From NCBI GenBank assembly GCA_030693565.1, contig JAUYAJ010000325.1, positions 1-7,783 of the forward strand: a DNA stretch of 7,783 nt. The letters run 5' to 3'. Under the pieces are notes generated by a model. That model was not told the origin of the DNA. It saw only the letters and a program-made list of their open reading frames with translations, and did not search any database. The DNA comes from Rubrivivax sp. (GTDB lineage Bacteria > Pseudomonadota > Gammaproteobacteria > Burkholderiales > Burkholderiaceae_C). Made by a program: the position numbers and the translations under genes. This document shows, one piece after another, positions 1-6,021 of this stretch (positions are counted from its first letter, which is position 1; each line of letters starts with the position of its first letter).

Positions 1-345
1 GCCAAAGAGCCGATCTCCATGGAAACGCCGATCGGCGACGACGACGACAGCCACCTGGGCGACTTCATCGAGGACACCAACAACACGGCGCCGAACGAAT
101 CGGCGATGCAAGCCGGCTTGCGCGACGTGGTCAAAGACATCCTCGACAGCCTGACGCCGCGCGAAGCCAAGGTGCTGCGCATGCGTTTCGGCATCGAGAT
201 GAGCACCGACCACACGCTGGAAGAAGTCGGCAAGCAGTTCGACGTCACGCGCGAGCGCATCCGTCAGATCGAAGCCAAGGCGATCCGCAAACTCAAGCAC
301 CCGAGCAGGTCGGACAAATTGCGGACCTATCTGGACAACCTGTAA
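1..345 (+). CDS. rpoD: RNA polymerase primary sigma factor RpoD (sigma-70), C-terminal part
   Basis: This is the 3' end of the housekeeping sigma factor gene, open at the left edge; 114 residues are visible in the frame starting at base 1. The first residues (AKEPISMETPIGDDDDSHLG) are the conserved sigma-3.2 'finger' region that reaches toward the RNA polymerase active site. After a short acidic linker, sigma region 4.1 follows (SLTPREAKVLRMRFGIE). Region 4.2 is the helix-turn-helix TLEEVGKQFDVTRERIRQIE and continues into AIRKLKHPSRS; it reads the -35 promoter element. The ATG at base 19 is an internal methionine, not a start. The protein ends in KLRTYLDNL, and a second copy of that coding tail lies about 100 bases downstream. 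Identification as the primary (group 1) sigma factor is very secure from the METPIGDDDDSHLGDFIED and HPSRS stretches. The gene is followed by a terminator at 466-494. Confidence 0.97.
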   Translation, partial: AKEPISMETPIGDDDDSHLGDFIEDTNNTAPNESAMQAGLRDVVKDILDSLTPREAKVLRMRFGIEMSTDHTLEEVGKQFDVTRERIRQIEAKAIRKLKHPSRSDKLRTYLDNL

Positions 346-363
346 GGGTTGGCCTGATAGGTG

Positions 364-394
364 GCCCGCGCCAGCGGGCTGCCGCGCAGCGGCA
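364..394 (+). repeat. Two abutting short hairpins in the spacer after rpoD
   Basis: Two perfect inverted repeats lie back to back. The first pairs GCCCGC (364-369) with GCGGGC (374-379) around a 4-base loop. The second pairs TGCCGC (380-385) with GCGGCA (389-394) around a 3-base loop. They sit between the two copies of the rpoD tail. There is no T-run after either, so they are poor intrinsic terminators. They could be mRNA 3' stabilising structures or part of a REP-like element. In such GC-rich DNA short stems also arise by chance, so only their existence is firm. Confidence 0.5.
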
Positions 395-416
395 ACGCGA
401 TCTGCGCCGCAGGCAC

Positions 417-446
417 AAGCTCAGGACCTACCTGGACAACCTGTAA
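417..446 (+). repeat. Diverged second copy of the rpoD 3' coding tail
   Basis: Bases 417-446 read K-L-R-T-Y-L-D-N-L-stop, the same nine residues and stop as the true rpoD end at 316-345, 101 bases upstream. Across the ten codons only five bases differ, in four codons (AAA/AAG, TTG/CTC, CGG/AGG, TAT/TAC), and every change is silent. Weaker similarity continues upstream: AGG-CAC here against AGG-TCG-GAC in rpoD, one codon shorter. The copy has no start of its own and is not expected to be translated. The pattern suggests the remnant of an original gene end left behind when the tail was replaced by a related sequence, or a duplication. The identity is seen directly; the origin is inferred. Confidence 0.85.
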
Positions 447-465
447 AGCTGGCAGGTGCCAGTAT

Positions 466-500
466 CAAAGGGCCCGGCATTGCCTGGCCCTTTGTCATTT
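466..500 (+). terminator. Rho-independent terminator after rpoD
   Basis: A perfect 9-bp stem pairs CAAAGGGCC (466-474) with GGCCCTTTG (486-494). A further three pairs (GGC 476-478 with GCC 482-484) lie inside it beyond one mismatch. The 3' side is followed by the moderately T-rich TCATTT (495-500). It sits between rpoD and the cyclase gene and should end the rpoD transcript, separating the sigma factor from the signalling genes. Confidence 0.75.
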
Positions 501-508
501 CTGGACGC

Positions 509-514
509 TACACT
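509..514 (+). promoter_or_regulatory. Possible -10 element of a leaderless or very short-leader promoter
   Basis: TACACT matches the TANNNT form of a sigma-70 -10 element and ends 9 bases before the cyclase ATG at 524. A transcript starting about 7 bases downstream of it would have almost no 5' leader. That fits the absence of any Shine-Dalgarno sequence before this ATG. No convincing -35 box stands at 16-18 bases; that place is taken by the rpoD terminator stem. The call is tentative. Confidence 0.35.
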
Positions 515-523
515 TTGCGCACC

Positions 524-1498
524 ATGACGCAGATTGCTGATCGCACTGTTCTCTTCGCCGACCTGCGCGGCAGCACGGCGCTGTACGAGACCTTGGGCAA
601 TGCCGAAGCGACCTCCGTCGTGACCCATTGTGTCAACGCCATGGGTCGCCCGGTGGTGCAGTTCGGCGGCCAGGTCATCAAGACCTTGGGCGATGGGTTG
701 ATGGCCGTCTTCACCTCGCCAGGGCCGGCCGTGCAGGCCGCCGCCCAGATGCAGGACGTGCTTGAGTCGATGGTGCAAAAGGGGCGCGAGCGCGGCGCCT
801 CGTCGGGCTTGCGTGCACTGCGGCTGCAAGTCGCGCTGGCACGCGGCGAAGTGGTGGAGATGGCGGGTGATTGTTACGGCGACGCCGTCAACGTCGCCGC
901 CCGGCTGCTCGACCATGCCGGCGACAACGAGACCTTGATCACCGACGATGTCCTTCAAGGCCTGTCACCTGACCAGCGCGCCCGCTTTCGCAGCCTCGAC
1001 CGCCTGACCTTGCGCGGCCGCGTCGAGCCGGTGCCGGTGCATGTGATGGGCGGGCGCCGCGGCGGCGACAGCGCCGTCACCCAGTTCGGCGGCGATGTCA
1101 CCGTGGCGCTGGAGCCCGATGGCCTGCGCCTGGCCTGGCTCGACGCCACCCGGGTCTTTGCCAGTCAGCAAATGCCGGTGGTGCTGGGGCGCAGCCCGCA
1201 GGCCGCCTTCAGCGTCGACGACTCCCGGGTGTCGCGCTCGCACGCCAAGGTCGACTGGCATGGCGGCAGTTTCCTGCTCACCGACCTCAGCTACAACGGC
1301 ACTTATGTGCGCTTCAACGACGGCGAGATCGTCAGCCTGCGCCGCGGCAGCTGCACCTTGCACGGCAACGGCGCCATCGGCCTCGGCGGCTCGCCCAGCG
1401 ACCCGACATCGGCTTGCGTGCGCTTCGACGTGCTGCGCTTTGCCGACACCCAGCCCCAGGCCATGCCGGCCTTCCAGTTCGACCACGGCAACCGCTGA
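524..1498 (+). CDS. Class III adenylate cyclase with C-terminal FHA domain
   Basis: The 324-residue predicted cytosolic protein makes 3',5'-cAMP from ATP. The class III catalytic domain spans about residues 5-175. The metal-binding aspartates are D13 (FADLRGST) and D57 (KTLGDG). The adenine-selecting pair is K53 and D116. The transition-state asparagine and arginine are N123 and R127 (GDCYGDAVNVAARL). All six key residues are present, so the enzyme should be an active, adenylate-specific homodimer. An FHA domain follows at about 217-285, with the phosphothreonine-binding signatures GR (222-223), SRSH (237-240) and NGT (258-260). There are no membrane segments and no N-terminal sensor, so control probably comes through the FHA domain binding a phosphorylated partner. 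The ATG at 524 is chosen because it precedes the conserved core closely; a TTG three codons upstream is less likely. No clear ribosome binding site is visible. The response regulator follows after 2 bases. Domain calls are firm; the regulatory partner is unknown. Confidence 0.92.
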   Translation: MTQIADRTVLFADLRGSTALYETLGNAEATSVVTHCVNAMGRPVVQFGGQVIKTLGDGLMAVFTSPGPAVQAAAQMQDVLESMVQKGRERGASSGLRALRLQVALARGEVVEMAGDCYGDAVNVAARLLDHAGDNETLITDDVLQGLSPDQRARFRSLDRLTLRGRVEPVPVHVMGGRRGGDSAVTQFGGDVTVALEPDGLRLAWLDATRVFASQQMPVVLGRSPQAAFSVDDSRVSRSHAKVDWHGGSFLLTDLSYNGTYVRFNDGEIVSLRRGSCTLHGNGAIGLGGSPSDPTSACVRFDVLRFADTQPQAMPAFQFDHGNR

Positions 1499-1500
1499 CC

Positions 1501-1875
1501 ATGCGCGTGCTCTACGTCGACGACGACCGCATCAACACGATGCTGTTCGCCGAGACCTGCCGCATGGCCAAGGGCATGGAACTGGAGACTGCCGCCACCG
1601 GCGCCGAAGCGCTGGAAATCGTCGGCGACTGGCAGCCCGACGTGCTGGTCATCGACCTCCACCTGCCCGACACCGAAGGCTACGCTTTGCTGCCCGCGCT
1701 GCGCCAGCGCATGGACAGCGCCAACGCGCCGGCCTTTCTGTGTTCGGCCGACCATCCCGACCAGGTGCGCCAGCCCGCCCAGGCGGCGGGATTTCATGGC
1801 TGCTGGTCCAAACCCGTGGACCTGGAAGCCATGCTCGCCGACCTGGCCCAGACCGGGCTCTGGCCACGGCCTTGA
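1501..1875 (+). CDS. Single-domain response regulator (CheY-like receiver)
   Basis: This 124-residue protein is a lone receiver domain. Acidic pocket residues D7 and D8 (YVDDD), phosphoacceptor D52 (VLVIDLHLPD), the switch serine S82 (FLCSAD) and the invariant lysine K104 (WSKPVD) are all present at the usual spacing. Phosphorylation and the switching mechanism should therefore be intact. No DNA-binding or enzymatic output domain follows, so it would act by binding another protein or by passing phosphate on. The start at 1501 gives the canonical MRVLYVDDD beginning and lies 2 bases after the cyclase stop (TGA CC ATG), which implies translational coupling and shared expression. There is no strong Shine-Dalgarno sequence of its own. 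The adjacent cyclase is an obvious candidate target, but this is inferred from position only. No histidine kinase is encoded in the window. Confidence 0.9.
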   Translation: MRVLYVDDDRINTMLFAETCRMAKGMELETAATGAEALEIVGDWQPDVLVIDLHLPDTEGYALLPALRQRMDSANAPAFLCSADHPDQVRQPAQAAGFHGCWSKPVDLEAMLADLAQTGLWPRP

Positions 1876-1942
1876 ACGCACTGGCCGGCGCTGGCGGCCG
1901 CAGCCGCTCCAACTCACGGGCCTCGCGCGCCCCTCGCACCCG

Positions 1943-3034
1943 ATGAACTTCCGACCCGAGCCCAGCCACCGCCATGGCAGCGCTGCGCGCACCGCCGTGC
2001 TGCTCGTCAACCTGGGCACACCCGACGCACCGACACCGTCAGCGTTGCGCCGCTACCTGGCGCAGTTTCTCAGCGACCCTCGCGTCGTCGAGATTCCGCG
2101 CCTGATCTGGTGGCTCATCCTGCACGGCATCATCCTGCGCACGCGCCCAGCCAAGTCGGCCGCCAAGTACGCCAGCGTCTGGCTGCCCGAAGGCTCGCCG
2201 CTGGCGGTGTGGACGGCCCGGCAAGCCGAAGGCCTGGCCGCCGCGCTGAACGAGCGCGGCCATGACCTGATCGTTCGCCACGCCATGCGTTACGGCAAGC
2301 CTTCGGTGGCCAGCGTGCTGGACGGCCTGCGAGCCGACGGCGCGACGCGCATTCTGGTGCTGCCGCTGTACCCGCAATACGCCGCCGCCACCACCGCCAG
2401 CGCCACCGACGCCGTGCTCGACTGGGCGCGCCGCGCGCGTCGCCAGCCCGAACTGCGCTTCGTCGCCGACTACCACGATGACCCCGGCTACATCGACGCC
2501 CTGGCCACCAGCGTGCGCGACCACTGGCAGCAACATGGCCGCGGCGAACGGTTGCTGGTCAGCTTTCACGGCGTGCCGCGGCGTTCGCTGACGCTGGGTG
2601 ACCCCTATCACTGCCAGTGCCTGAAAACCGCCCGGCTGCTCGGCGAGCGACTGGGGCTGGGCACCGACCAGATGACCGTCACCTTCCAAAGCCGCTTCGG
2701 CAGGGCGCGCTGGCTGGAACCGTACACCGAGCCGACGCTGCGTGAACTGGCCCGCCAAGGTGTCAAACGGGTCGACATCCTGTGCCCGGGCTTCGCTGCC
2801 GATTGCCTGGAGACGCTGGAAGAGATCGCCCAGGAAGCCCGCGACACCTTCCTGACCGCCGGCGGCGAGACCTTTCACTACATCCGCTGCCTCAACGACA
2901 GGCCGCAGTGGATCGACGCCCTCGCCAGCCTGTCAGAACGCCATCTGCAGGGCTGGAACACCACCCAAGGCGCCGACGCCAGCGCGCTCGCGCAGCAGCG
3001 CGAGCGCGCCCTCGCCTCAGGCGCGCCGGACTGA
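1943..3034 (+). CDS. hemH: Ferrochelatase (protoporphyrin ferrochelatase)
   Basis: Ferrochelatase inserts Fe2+ into protoporphyrin IX to make protoheme, the final step of heme synthesis, at the cytoplasmic face of the membrane. The 363-residue product has the family's usual length. The N-terminal motif is VLLVNLGTPDAP (19-30), followed by RRYLAQFLSDPRVVEIPR (36-53) and YGKPS (117-121). The catalytic histidine is H209 in SFHGVPRRS, and DPYHCQC (220-226) follows. The active-site acidic stretch PGFAADCLETLEEI (282-295) carries the conserved glutamate. The ATG at 1943 leaves a short leader before the first conserved strand; the frame is open further upstream without a better start, and no clear ribosome binding site is seen. 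It begins 67 bases after the response regulator with no visible terminator between them, so co-transcription with the cyclase pair is possible. Its last codons overlap the end of the convergent PEP-CTERM gene by 18 bases and contain a strong hairpin. Confidence 0.97.
   Translation: MNFRPEPSHRHGSAARTAVLLVNLGTPDAPTPSALRRYLAQFLSDPRVVEIPRLIWWLILHGIILRTRPAKSAAKYASVWLPEGSPLAVWTARQAEGLAAALNERGHDLIVRHAMRYGKPSVASVLDGLRADGATRILVLPLYPQYAAATTASATDAVLDWARRARRQPELRFVADYHDDPGYIDALATSVRDHWQQHGRGERLLVSFHGVPRRSLTLGDPYHCQCLKTARLLGERLGLGTDQMTVTFQSRFGRARWLEPYTEPTLRELARQGVKRVDILCPGFAADCLETLEEIAQEARDTFLTAGGETFHYIRCLNDRPQWIDALASLSERHLQGWNTTQGADASALAQQRERALASGAPD
2982..3009. terminator. Perfect 12-bp GC hairpin at the convergent gene ends
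   Basis: GCGCGCTCGCGC (2982-2993) is the exact reverse complement of GCGCGAGCGCGC (2998-3009), with the loop AGCA. The stem lies in the last codons of hemH and, read on the minus strand, starts 7 bases past the TGA of the PEP-CTERM gene. That is where a terminator hairpin for that gene would be expected. Neither strand shows a T-run after it, so it is not a textbook intrinsic terminator. It could be a rho-assisted stop, a 3' mRNA stabiliser or a polymerase barrier for both converging transcripts. The structure is certain; the function is inferred. Confidence 0.45.
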
Positions 3035-5803
3035 AGCCCGGCTGCGGGCGACGACCACGCCCAAGCCCGCCAGCAACAGCGCCCAATGCGCCGGTTCGGG
3101 CACTGGCGTGGCCGTGAAGGTGGCGCCTGACACGGCCGAGAAGCTGAAGTTCTGGAAGTTGTAGCCGTCGGCGCTGGCGTTGAACGAAACCCCGGCAAAC
3201 GCCGCCGGTGCCAGCGCCACAACCTGCCCCGCGCCGTCCTGCTGGCCGACGAAGGTGGCAAGCTGGAAGCCGCCGCCGGCCTGGAAGGAATCCGGATTGG
3301 TCGCGCCCAGAAAGCGGAACTCGACCGCCAAAGACCCCAGACTGATCACGCTGCCGGCGCCAAAGATCACCTTGTCGGTGAGGAAGCCGCCATTGCCGTC
3401 GGACTCGACCTCCAGGATCAGGCGGCTGCCGGCACCGGCCACATAGTCGCCCAGAATGGTCATCGTGCCCGGCGAGGTGCCCGGGCTGAAGATGCCGTGG
3501 TTGGTGACGTTGCCGACAATGGTGCCGTTGCCGCCCAGGAAACCGTTGCTGCCGATGACGATCTGCGGCGCCGTCAGCGTGCTGTTGATCAGCACCACGG
3601 TGGCGGTGCCACCGTCTTCGTCGCCAGTGGCCGTCTTGTTGCGACCGACGCCGACCCAGCCCGCCGTGAGGCTGGAGTTCTCGCTGATCAGCAGCGTACC
3701 ATCGGAACCCTTGAGGCGGCCGACAGACACTGAGCCATCACCGACGTTGACCGTGCTGGCGCCGCGCACCCGCATCAGCGCGCTGCCGTCGCGGGCCACC
3801 GTCAGCGCCGCCAGGCCGGGCGCTGCCTGGATGTCGATTCGCGAACCGCCAGACAGCGTCAGGCTGCCATCGCCGAACGGTCCGGGCCCTGTGCCGCCGA
3901 GGTTCAATGAAGCGCCGGCGCTGCCCATGTTGTGCAGCGTGACGACGCTGGCGTTGGTGATCGTCGCCACGCCAATGCCGCCGGAACGGCCGATCGACAG
4001 GAAGGCGCCCGAGCCGACGCCGCCCGTTTGCTGACCCGAAAAGCTGAGCGTCGCGTTGTCGACCTGCAGCACGCCGACGCCGCCCGAGCGGCCGACATTC
4101 ATGCCGTTGGCGCTGACCTCGGCGCGGTTGTTCACCGTCAGCTGACCAAAACTCTGCGGCCCATGACCGACGCCGATGTAGGTGTCAGAGCCGGTCATCC
4201 GGATCTCCGAGCCGGCGCCACTGACCAGTGCAATGCCTTTGCCGCCGTTCACCGTATCGCTGGTGCCGCCGATGTACAGGCTGGTGCCGCGGCTGTGGGC
4301 CAGGGTGGAGACGGCGTTGCCTTCCAGCAGCAGCTTGCCGCCAGCGGTGATGTTCAGCGTGCCGTTGCCGTCGCGGCCCACGCGGACGAAGGGATTGAAG
4401 GCTTCGGCCGCGCCGCCGCCGGCGAGTACCGATTGCGCCGTCATCTGCACCACCGAACCTGCCCCCCTGATGTTCAATGTGCCCGACGATGCGGCGTCGC
4501 GGCCAAGACTCAGTTGCGGGCTGTTGCTGCGCGCCTCGGTGGCCAGGATTTCCAGCCGACCGGCATTGCTCACGGTGACGACCCCGGTGCCGTTGCGGCC
4601 GATGTCGAAAGTGGCCACACTGGCTGTGCCATTGGCGGCGGCGCTGGCGGTAGCGTCGGAAACATAGCGGCTGCCAGCGCCATTGATCACCAGTTCGCCG
4701 AACGAACCGTCGCGGCCCACGGAGGTGTACCAGACGCCTCTGACGCCGCCGCCATCCTGCAACTCCAGCCTGGCACTGCCCAGCGACCGGCCGATCTGCA
4801 TCACGGTGGCGTCGCCGCTCATGTTGATGCGTGAGGCGGCGCCGGAGACCAGTGCATCGGTCCGGCCACCGCCGCCAGTGAGGTTGATGAAGTTGGTAAC
4901 GCCGCTCTGGCCCTGGACGTCGATGACACCGCCACCGGTGACGTTGATGCTGGCCCAGGCATTGCGGTCCAAGGCGGTGCTGAAGCTCGCCCCACCTTCG
5001 GTGACGGCGCCGCTGACGTTGTTGACGACCCGGCCACCCACGACTTCCCAGCGCGAGCCGATGCCACTGATGTTCACCTCGGCAATGTTGCGCTCGCGGC
5101 CGGTCGCGTTGGTGCTCCAGTGGCGCGGGCCGACTTGCGCGCGGTCGGTGCTCAGTACAGCGCCTGCAGTGACGTTGACCGTACCGCGCGTCGTGCCGCC
5201 CGGGACGCCATAGGTCCAGCCATCAAGATGCTGCACGGCGATGCCGGGCTGGGCCACGAACAGGTTGGCCCCGATGTCGACACGCGTCCCCGCACCGTCG
5301 ATGTTCAGCACGGCGTTGTCGCCCGCCGCGCCGCCAACAAAGCTGTCGCAAGGGCGGAAAGGCAGCAGGCAGGCGACCAGGCCGTCACGGGTGTCAAGCC
5401 ATGCACCGTTGTTGACCGTGAGCTGTCCGGTGCCCCAGTCACCGATCACCAAGCGCTGCACATGGTTGAAGCCATCGGCCCCCAGTTCCACCCGCGTGCC
5501 GGGGCCGGAGATCAGCCCGCTGCCGTTGCCCGTACCGCCACTGCCGAAACTGATGCGAGCCAGGCCCAGGAACGAGCCACCATCGACGGTGAGCGTGCCA
5601 ACACCGCCGTTGCCCACGCCCAATGCGCTGCCAAAAGATTGCGTGTCACCCGGCCCGATGACGACAACGTCCGGGTAGGTGAAGAAGCTGCCGCCGGTGG
5701 TGACGGCGGACATCGAAGCGCCGCCAGGCATGGCCAGCATCGCACCCAGCGCGACCCGCCGCAGCCGAAATCCCGCGGTCGAACCCCCAGTGTTCTTCTT
5801 CAT
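3017..5803 (-). CDS. PEP-CTERM exported protein with T5SS/PEP-CTERM-type beta repeats
   Basis: The 928-residue protein is a probable extracellular or cell-surface structural protein. Residues 1-33 form a signal peptide (MKKN, basic FRLRR, hydrophobic VALGAMLAM, likely cleavage near SMSA). Residues of about 60-740 are a long run of roughly fifteen imperfect Gly/Asn-rich units of the type VGRDGNGTLNITAGGKLLLEG, matching the T5SS/PEP-CTERM-associated repeat and expected to form a beta-solenoid. At about 755-800 comes an autotransporter-passenger-like module (GNGTIVGNVTNHGIFSPGTS, then a GDY motif). The C-terminus is a sorting tail: VPEP (901-904), a hydrophobic helix (LLLAGLGVVVA) and a basic end (RSRASVRRA). 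Exosortase cuts such tails. There is no beta-barrel domain. The start at 5803 is set by AGGAG 6 bases upstream; an ATG at 5842 in the same frame lacks one. It contains only two cysteines, C145 and C152. No exosortase or polysaccharide genes are in view. The family assignment is strong; the biological role is unknown. Confidence 0.9.
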   Translation of the reverse strand: MKKNTGGSTAGFRLRRVALGAMLAMPGGASMSAVTTGGSFFTYPDVVVIGPGDTQSFGSALGVGNGGVGTLTVDGGSFLGLARISFGSGGTGNGSGLISGPGTRVELGADGFNHVQRLVIGDWGTGQLTVNNGAWLDTRDGLVACLLPFRPCDSFVGGAAGDNAVLNIDGAGTRVDIGANLFVAQPGIAVQHLDGWTYGVPGGTTRGTVNVTAGAVLSTDRAQVGPRHWSTNATGRERNIAEVNISGIGSRWEVVGGRVVNNVSGAVTEGGASFSTALDRNAWASINVTGGGVIDVQGQSGVTNFINLTGGGGRTDALVSGAASRINMSGDATVMQIGRSLGSARLELQDGGGVRGVWYTSVGRDGSFGELVINGAGSRYVSDATASAAANGTASVATFDIGRNGTGVVTVSNAGRLEILATEARSNSPQLSLGRDAASSGTLNIRGAGSVVQMTAQSVLAGGGAAEAFNPFVRVGRDGNGTLNITAGGKLLLEGNAVSTLAHSRGTSLYIGGTSDTVNGGKGIALVSGAGSEIRMTGSDTYIGVGHGPQSFGQLTVNNRAEVSANGMNVGRSGGVGVLQVDNATLSFSGQQTGGVGSGAFLSIGRSGGIGVATITNASVVTLHNMGSAGASLNLGGTGPGPFGDGSLTLSGGSRIDIQAAPGLAALTVARDGSALMRVRGASTVNVGDGSVSVGRLKGSDGTLLISENSSLTAGWVGVGRNKTATGDEDGGTATVVLINSTLTAPQIVIGSNGFLGGNGTIVGNVTNHGIFSPGTSPGTMTILGDYVAGAGSRLILEVESDGNGGFLTDKVIFGAGSVISLGSLAVEFRFLGATNPDSFQAGGGFQLATFVGQQDGAGQVVALAPAAFAGVSFNASADGYNFQNFSFSAVSGATFTATPVPEPAHWALLLAGLGVVVARSRASVRRA

Positions 5804-5809
5804 CGGTGA

Positions 5810-5814
5810 CTCCT
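5810..5814 (-). promoter_or_regulatory. Ribosome binding site that fixes the PEP-CTERM protein start
   Basis: Read on the minus strand, AGGAG is followed by six bases and the ATG at 5803. It is one of the clearest Shine-Dalgarno sequences in the window. It decides in favour of the MKKN start, which gives a proper signal peptide, over the ATG 13 codons upstream. Confidence 0.85.
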
Positions 5815-5882
5815 GTTGTTGGACTCTTGCTGGACTCGGCATGCGAGCCCAGCGAAGTACGCTAGGAGTTCACCGGAAGGGC

Positions 5883-5906
5883 CGCATCCCCCTTCAGAGG
5901 GATGCG
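5883..5906. repeat. Inverted repeat upstream of the PEP-CTERM gene
   Basis: CGCATCCC (5883-5890) and GGGATGCG (5899-5906) form a perfect 8-bp inverted repeat with an 8-base spacer, about 80-100 bases before the PEP-CTERM start. The dyad could be an operator for a dimeric regulator or a hairpin in the 5' leader. No T-run follows on either strand, so it is unlikely to be a terminator. No clear sigma-70 or sigma-54 promoter was recognised around it. Confidence 0.45.
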
Positions 5907-5931
5907 TCAGAACTGATCACCTAACCAATGG

Positions 5932-5948
5932 GCGAGGAAAACCCTCGC
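5932..5948 (-). terminator. Weak terminator candidate after tctA
   Basis: GCGAGG (5932-5937) pairs with CCTCGC (5943-5948) around a 5-base loop. On the minus strand the stem lies about 73 bases past the tctA stop and is followed by CCATTGGTTAG, only modestly T-rich. It is the best termination candidate between tctA and the PEP-CTERM gene, which run in the same direction. The call is tentative. Confidence 0.3.
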
Positions 5949-6021
5949 TCCACGTTGTGGGAGGGGCCGCCAGCGAGCTGTCGACGAACCGGCCGCCAGC
6001 CGCACCGGGTTGACGCCCAAG

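Noticed and set aside
492..514. TTGTCA (492-497) as the -35 partner of TACACT (509-514)
   Set aside because: The spacing is only 11 bases, far from the 16-18 needed, and TTGTCA is part of the terminator's 3' arm.
428..1486. Minus-strand open frames (428-958 and 965-1486) opposite the cyclase
   Set aside because: Their translations show no recognisable family, and the opposite strand encodes an intact class III cyclase and FHA domain.
3932..4834. Long plus-strand open frame (300 aa) opposite the PEP-CTERM gene, and others at 3456-4034, 4683-5213 and 5120-5809
   Set aside because: They lie antisense to a gene with clear domains, signal peptide and ribosome binding site. Their translations are low-complexity Ala/Pro/Arg-rich shadows, as expected in GC-rich DNA.
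3200..5650. Repetitive DNA that might be a CRISPR or tandem repeat array
   Set aside because: The repetition is at the protein level (Gly/Asn-rich beta repeats of variable length). No identical DNA repeats with regular spacers are visible.
5804..5842. Longer PEP-CTERM protein starting at the ATG at 5842
   Set aside because: It lacks a good ribosome binding site and would put 13 residues before the MKKN signal peptide start, which has AGGAG at ideal distance.
5950..6021. Repeated GGCCGCCAG (5965-5973 and 5991-5999) after tctA
   Set aside because: It is a short GC-rich direct repeat that could easily occur by chance, with no element boundaries or partner signals.
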